Below, piece after piece: positions 1 through 32,011 of a DNA stretch of 32,011 nucleotides; the stretch's first letter is position 1; each line of letters begins with the position of its first letter. A program made the translations under genes and the position numbers. Source of the DNA: Micromonospora sp. C31 (GTDB lineage Bacteria > Actinomycetota > Actinomycetes > Mycobacteriales > Micromonosporaceae); the NCBI RefSeq assembly GCF_018070575.1, contig NZ_JAGPXN010000032.1, forward strand, positions 1-32,011. Reading direction: 5' to 3'. The notes below the pieces were generated by a model that had not been told where the DNA came from, did not search any database, and worked only from the letters and a program-made list of their open reading frames with translations.

Positions 1-7286
<7,286 letters not shown>

Positions 7287-7292
7287 CATCAG

Positions 7293-7296
7293 CTCC
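7293..7296 (-). promoter_or_regulatory. Ribosome binding site GGAG before the downstream PKS gene
   Basis: The minus strand reads GGAG, 6 nt, then ATG at 7286. An ATG directly before it (7289) would sit only 3 nt from the GGAG, so the second ATG is the better start. The site lies in the 25-nt gap after the stop of the four-module PKS, so the two genes probably share a transcript. Confidence 0.65.
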
Positions 7297-7311
7297 GTAC
7301 TGGGGACACGG

Positions 7312-29907
<22,596 letters not shown>

Positions 29908-30117
29908 GACCCACCCGCCCAGAGCTTGCTATCGATCGGAATCTGCCGATTCGTTGACCACACCACCGCCGACGGACCGGCTTCGTGCACAGGTGGGTGG
30001 AGACGTGGCCGTTCGGCCCACGGTCCCGACACCTGTTCCTGATTCCGGTTGTCGTGCCTGCTCAGGCGCCCGCCACGCCGGGCCGTCCCGCCGACACATG
30101 CCCGCCACCGTGACTGG

Positions 30118-30163
30118 ACGCTACTGAGCGCCCATCACGCGCCCAACCCCTAGAGAACCCCTG
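30118..30163 (-). promoter_or_regulatory. Candidate promoter of the four-module PKS gene with paired CAGGGGT and CTAGGGGT elements
   Basis: On the minus strand CAGGGGT (30163-30157) and CTAGGGGT (30153-30146) stand 11 bp apart core to core, one helical turn. The second runs directly into TTGGGC (30146-30141), a partial -35 match. After 17 nt comes TAGCGT (30123-30118), a TANNNT -10 match. Repeats abutting a poor -35 are typical of promoters that need an activator. The same octamer at nearly the same distance from a TANNNT box (22 nt here, 23 nt there) precedes the metallophosphoesterase gene. The call rests on pattern and placement only. Confidence 0.5.
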
Positions 30164-30169
30164 ATCGGC

Positions 30170-30185
30170 CGGCCCCCGAGGGCCG
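30170..30185. terminator. Possible weak hairpin after the metallophosphoesterase gene
   Basis: This is a 6-bp G/C stem (CGGCCC and GGGCCG) with a 4-nt loop, 47 nt downstream of the metallophosphoesterase stop codon and just before the PKS promoter elements. Position and polarity fit a terminator, but stems this short arise often by chance in DNA of this composition. Confidence 0.3.
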
Positions 30186-30232
30186 TCGCGGCGGGTCCCG
30201 GACGAAGCGGTGACCAGCATCGCGGCGGCCGC

Positions 30233-31093
30233 TCAGGCGGGCTGTCCGGCGACCGCCGGCAGGATGCGGCGCAACCGCCCCGGAGGCGTCGAGCGGCGAC
30301 GCCACTCCCGTGGGTAGCCCACCGAGACCTCCTCGAACCGGACCCCGTCGTACCAGGTGGTGCGCGGGATGTGCAGGTGGCCGTAGACGGCGACGCGGGC
30401 GTCGAAGCGGACGTGCCAGTCCGCCGTGGCCTCGGTGCCGCACCACTGGGCGAACTCCGGGTACCGCAGGATCCGGGTGGGTTCGCGTACGAGCGGGAAG
30501 TGGTTGACCAGGACGGTGGGCAGCCCGTTGCGTTCCGCGGTGAGGCGGCGCTCGGTGAGGGCCAGCCGCGCCCGGCACCAGGCGTCCCGCGTCGGGTACG
30601 GGTCGGGGTGCAGCAGGATCTCGTCGGTGCAGACCACGCCGACCTCGTGCGCCCGCGCCAGGGCCTGCTCCTTCGTGTACGTCCCGGCCGGCCGGAAGCT
30701 GTAGTCGTAGAGCAGGAACAGCGGCGCGATCAGGACCGGGTCGTCGCCCTGCGGGTCCCAGACGGGGTACGGGTCCTCCGGCGTGACCACCCCGAGACCG
30801 CGGCACAGGCGCACCAGATGCTGGTAGCGCGCGTCCCCGCGCAGCTGGATCGGGTCCTCGCGGGGGGTCCACAGCTCGTGGTTGCCGGGGGCCCAGATCA
30901 CCTTGGCGAACCGCCGGCTGAGCAGCCCCAGCGCCCACTCGACGTCGCCGACGAACTCGCCGACGTCGCCGGCGACGATGAGCCAGTCGCCGTCGCGTTC
31001 CGGCCGTAGCCGCTCGACGATGGCCTTGTTCTCCGCGTGGACCACGTGCAGGTCACTGATGGCGAGCAACTGAGGCAGGCCGGATCCGGCCAT
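30233..31093 (-). CDS. Calcineurin-like metallophosphoesterase, 286 aa, between two PKS genes
   Basis: The protein carries the metal-binding motifs of the calcineurin-like phosphoesterase family in order: SDLHxxH (Asp14, His16), GD (Gly42-Asp43), GNHE (Asn71, His72, Glu73), NH (Asn197-His198) and GHLH (His239, His241). Family members use a two-metal centre to hydrolyse phosphomono- or diesters. All metal ligands look intact, so it should be active. No signal peptide or membrane segment is seen, so it is probably cytoplasmic. It is a stand-alone gene on the same strand as the PKS genes. The gap of about 220 nt before it holds a likely terminator and promoter, and the gap of 325 nt after it holds another promoter, so it may be its own transcript. 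Its substrate is unknown. Roles in tailoring, removal of a protective phosphate or housekeeping are all possible, and its place inside the cluster is the only argument for a biosynthetic role. Confidence 0.88.
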   Translation of the reverse strand: MAGSGLPQLLAISDLHVVHAENKAIVERLRPERDGDWLIVAGDVGEFVGDVEWALGLLSRRFAKVIWAPGNHELWTPREDPIQLRGDARYQHLVRLCRGLGVVTPEDPYPVWDPQGDDPVLIAPLFLLYDYSFRPAGTYTKEQALARAHEVGVVCTDEILLHPDPYPTRDAWCRARLALTERRLTAERNGLPTVLVNHFPLVREPTRILRYPEFAQWCGTEATADWHVRFDARVAVYGHLHIPRTTWYDGVRFEEVSVGYPREWRRRSTPPGRLRRILPAVAGQPA

Positions 31094-31098
31094 GCGGA

Positions 31099-31104
31099 CC
31101 TCCC
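31099..31104 (-). promoter_or_regulatory. Ribosome binding site GGGAGG that fixes the metallophosphoesterase start
   Basis: The minus strand reads GGGAGG, 5 nt, then ATG at 31093-31091. This is a strong Shine-Dalgarno match at good spacing. It decides for this start over an in-frame upstream ATG at 31213, which would add 40 low-complexity residues and place the candidate promoter inside the coding region. Confidence 0.8.
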
Positions 31105-31177
31105 GTCCATCCGGGGTACCGCACGCACCCACATCCGCACCGTTCGCCGCCGATGGGCATGGCGAGACGGCCTGACG

Positions 31178-31197
31178 GGCTCCGACCCTACGGAGCC
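31178..31197 (-). promoter_or_regulatory. Candidate -10 box inside a 7-bp inverted repeat, upstream of the metallophosphoesterase gene
   Basis: The plus strand reads GGCTCCG, a 6-nt spacer, then CGGAGCC. These are perfect 7-bp arms, and the spacer read on the minus strand is TAGGGT, a TANNNT match to actinobacterial -10 boxes. The expected -35 position (31213-31208) reads GTGCCT, a poor match, so the promoter would need an activator. Transcription starting near 31178 would give a leader of about 85 nt. The inverted repeat could be an operator covering the -10 or a leader hairpin. This is inferred from pattern only. Confidence 0.35.
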
Positions 31198-31213
31198 GGG
31201 TCCACACAGGCAC

Positions 31214-31242
31214 ACCCCTAGACGGGCCGACGGGACCCCTAG
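31214..31242 (-). promoter_or_regulatory. Two CTAGGGGT direct repeats, candidate activator site upstream of the metallophosphoesterase gene
   Basis: On the minus strand CTAGGGGT occurs at 31242-31235 and again at 31221-31214, 21 bp apart start to start, or about two helical turns. The proximal copy ends 23 nt upstream of a TAGGGT hexamer that could be a -10 box (31190-31185). The same octamer occurs in the equivalent position upstream of the four-module PKS gene, which suggests that one regulator controls both. The identity of the regulator is not known from this sequence. Confidence 0.45.
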
Positions 31243-31247
31243 GCGAG

Positions 31248-31277
31248 CGTGACCTGACCGACGTCGGTCAGGTCACG
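31248..31277. terminator. 30-bp perfect palindrome, probable transcription terminator after the upstream PKS gene
   Basis: The two arms are exact reverse complements (arm CGTGACCTGACCGAC), with no mismatch and no spacer. As RNA it could fold into about a 13-bp stem with a 4-nt loop. It begins 34 nt after the upstream PKS stop codon and lies before the promoter elements of the next gene, where a terminator is expected. There is no U-tract, which is common for actinomycete terminators. An operator for a dimeric repressor is the main alternative, because the symmetry is perfect and uninterrupted. Confidence 0.6.
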
Positions 31278-31311
31278 GTTTCCCGCACCGTCAGGGGATT
31301 CCGCCGCCCGG

Positions 31312-32011
31312 TCAGGACTTGCCGAACTCGCGCTGGATGATGTCGAACAGCTCCTCCCTGCTCGCCGACTCCAACTCCTCCCCGGCGGCCGGCGCCGGTG
31401 CGGTGGCGGCGGGTCGTCCCCGCCACCTGGCCACCAGGTCCTCCAGCCGGCCGATGACCGCGTCGTCGACCTGGTCGCCGGGCAGGCCGCCGAGGAGCTG
31501 GTCGAGACGCTCGATCTCCGCCACGATCGGCAACGCCGGCTGCTCGGGCGCCAGCTCGGCCCGCAGGTGGCCGGCGAGCGCGTTCGGGGTGGGGTGGTCG
31601 AAGACGAGGGTGGCGGGCAGCCCGATGCCCGTCTCGGCGGTCAGCCGGTTGCGCAGCTCGACGGCGGTGAGCGAGTCGAAGCCCAGTTCGAGGAAGCCGC
31701 GGCCGGGCCTGATCTTGCTGGGCGTGGCGTGGCCCAGCACCGCCGCGGCGGTGCCGCGGACCAGATCGAGCAGGATGCGGTCGCGCTCCGCCCCGGAGGC
31801 GGCGGTCAGCCGCTCGCGCAGCGCCGTCGCCGCGCCCCGGTCCTCGCGGCTCGGCGTCTCCTCGCCCTGCCCGGGCTCCGCTGAGGGGATCTCGGTGAAC
31901 AGACGGGACGGACGCAACGCCGTGAACGACGGCACGAACCGATCCCACCGCACATCCGCCACCACCACCTGCGCCTCACCACCATCCAACGCCCGCTGCA
32001 ACGCCGCCACC
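31312..32011 (-). CDS. Type I modular PKS, 3' end only (KR tail, ACP, C-terminal docking domain); 5' end lies outside the window
   Basis: This reading frame is open to the window edge and ends at a TGA at 31314-31312. About 233 residues are visible. The first 45 or so match the C-terminal end of a KR domain (VADVRWDRFVPSF, then a RPSRLF stretch). An ACP follows with the phosphopantetheine motif LGFDSLTAVELRNRL, and the attachment Ser is the codon at 31674-31672. After the ACP come about 85 residues of linker, and the protein ends in an acidic, helix-prone tail (ELESASREELFDIIQREFG). That is the usual style of a C-terminal docking domain that hands the chain to another PKS protein. There is no thioesterase, so this is not the end of the assembly line. 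The visible module had a KR, but its KS, AT and any DH or ER are outside. The tail style fits docking to the N-terminus of the PKS starting at 29907; that pairing is inferred. Confidence 0.95.
   Translation of the reverse strand, partial: VAALQRALDGGEAQVVVADVRWDRFVPSFTALRPSRLFTEIPSAEPGQGEETPSREDRGAATALRERLTAASGAERDRILLDLVRGTAAAVLGHATPSKIRPGRGFLELGFDSLTAVELRNRLTAETGIGLPATLVFDHPTPNALAGHLRAELAPEQPALPIVAEIERLDQLLGGLPGDQVDDAVIGRLEDLVARWRGRPAATAPAPAAGEELESASREELFDIIQREFGKS

Larger units (their letters stand above)
29908..30232 (-). other. 325-nt intergenic region between the metallophosphoesterase gene and the four-module PKS gene
   Basis: No coding region is credible here. Reading with transcription, it holds a short inverted repeat at 30185-30170, paired GGGGT-core direct repeats at 30163-30146, a candidate promoter at 30146-30118, and then about 200 nt of leader before the PKS start. 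A 5-bp inverted repeat (ATCGG, 6 nt, CCGAT) lies near 29934-29950; it is too short to interpret. The ribosome binding site before the ATG at 29907 is weak: a G-rich GGGTGGG ends 2 nt before the ATG, with no canonical GGAG. Confidence 0.7.

Noticed and set aside
29954..29959. Plus-strand TTGACC, a -35-like hexamer in the intergenic region
   Set aside because: No credible plus-strand gene lies downstream; the plus-strand frames there are antisense shadows or low-complexity.
31094..31213. Extended metallophosphoesterase start at 31213 (40 extra residues)
   Set aside because: The added residues are not part of the domain, there is no good ribosome binding site there, and the extension would overlap the candidate promoter. 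The ATG at 31093 has GGGAGG at 5 nt.

Overview
This window is an internal piece of a type I modular polyketide synthase (PKS) gene cluster. The very high G+C content, the G/C third-position bias and the PKS sequence style point to an actinomycete. A Micromonospora- or Streptomyces-like host is plausible, but the genus cannot be fixed from this sequence. Every gene I can support is on the minus strand, so transcription runs from base 32011 towards base 1.

Layout in the direction of transcription. (1) 32011-31312 is the 3' end of an upstream PKS gene: the tail of a ketoreductase (KR), an acyl carrier protein (ACP) and a C-terminal docking tail. (2) 31311-31094 is a regulatory gap holding a 30-bp perfect palindrome, two CTAGGGGT repeats and a candidate promoter. 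(3) 31093-30233 is a calcineurin-like metallophosphoesterase gene lodged between PKS genes. (4) 30232-29908 is a 325-nt gap with a candidate promoter that shares the CTAGGGGT element. (5) 29907-7312 is one giant gene for a 7531-residue, four-module PKS. (6) 7286-1 is the next PKS gene, with one complete module and the KS-AT of a second, running off the window. It starts 25 nt after the previous stop codon and is probably co-transcribed with it.

The modules are numbered here from the first complete one. Module 1 is KS-AT(malonyl)-DH-ER-KR-ACP. Module 2 is KS-AT(methylmalonyl-like, unusual motif)-DH-ER-KR-ACP. Module 3 is KS-AT(malonyl)-DH-KR-ACP. Modules 4 and 5 are KS-AT(malonyl)-KR-ACP with A-type KRs. 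Module 6 is KS-AT(malonyl), incomplete. By colinearity the proteins should add a saturated acetate unit, a saturated branched unit, an alkene and two hydroxyls: ...CH2-CH2-CH2-CH(R)-CH=CH-CH(OH)-CH2-CH(OH)-CH2-CO-, with R most likely methyl. This fits a reduced macrolide or polyol, but I cannot name the compound.

The docking tails and N-terminal coiled coils fit the order upstream PKS, four-module PKS, downstream PKS. Several blocks of the PKS genes are near-identical copies of each other, and one KR has deviant codon use, so the assembly line shows signs of recent recombination or gene conversion. No in-frame TTA (bldA-type) codons were found in these genes.
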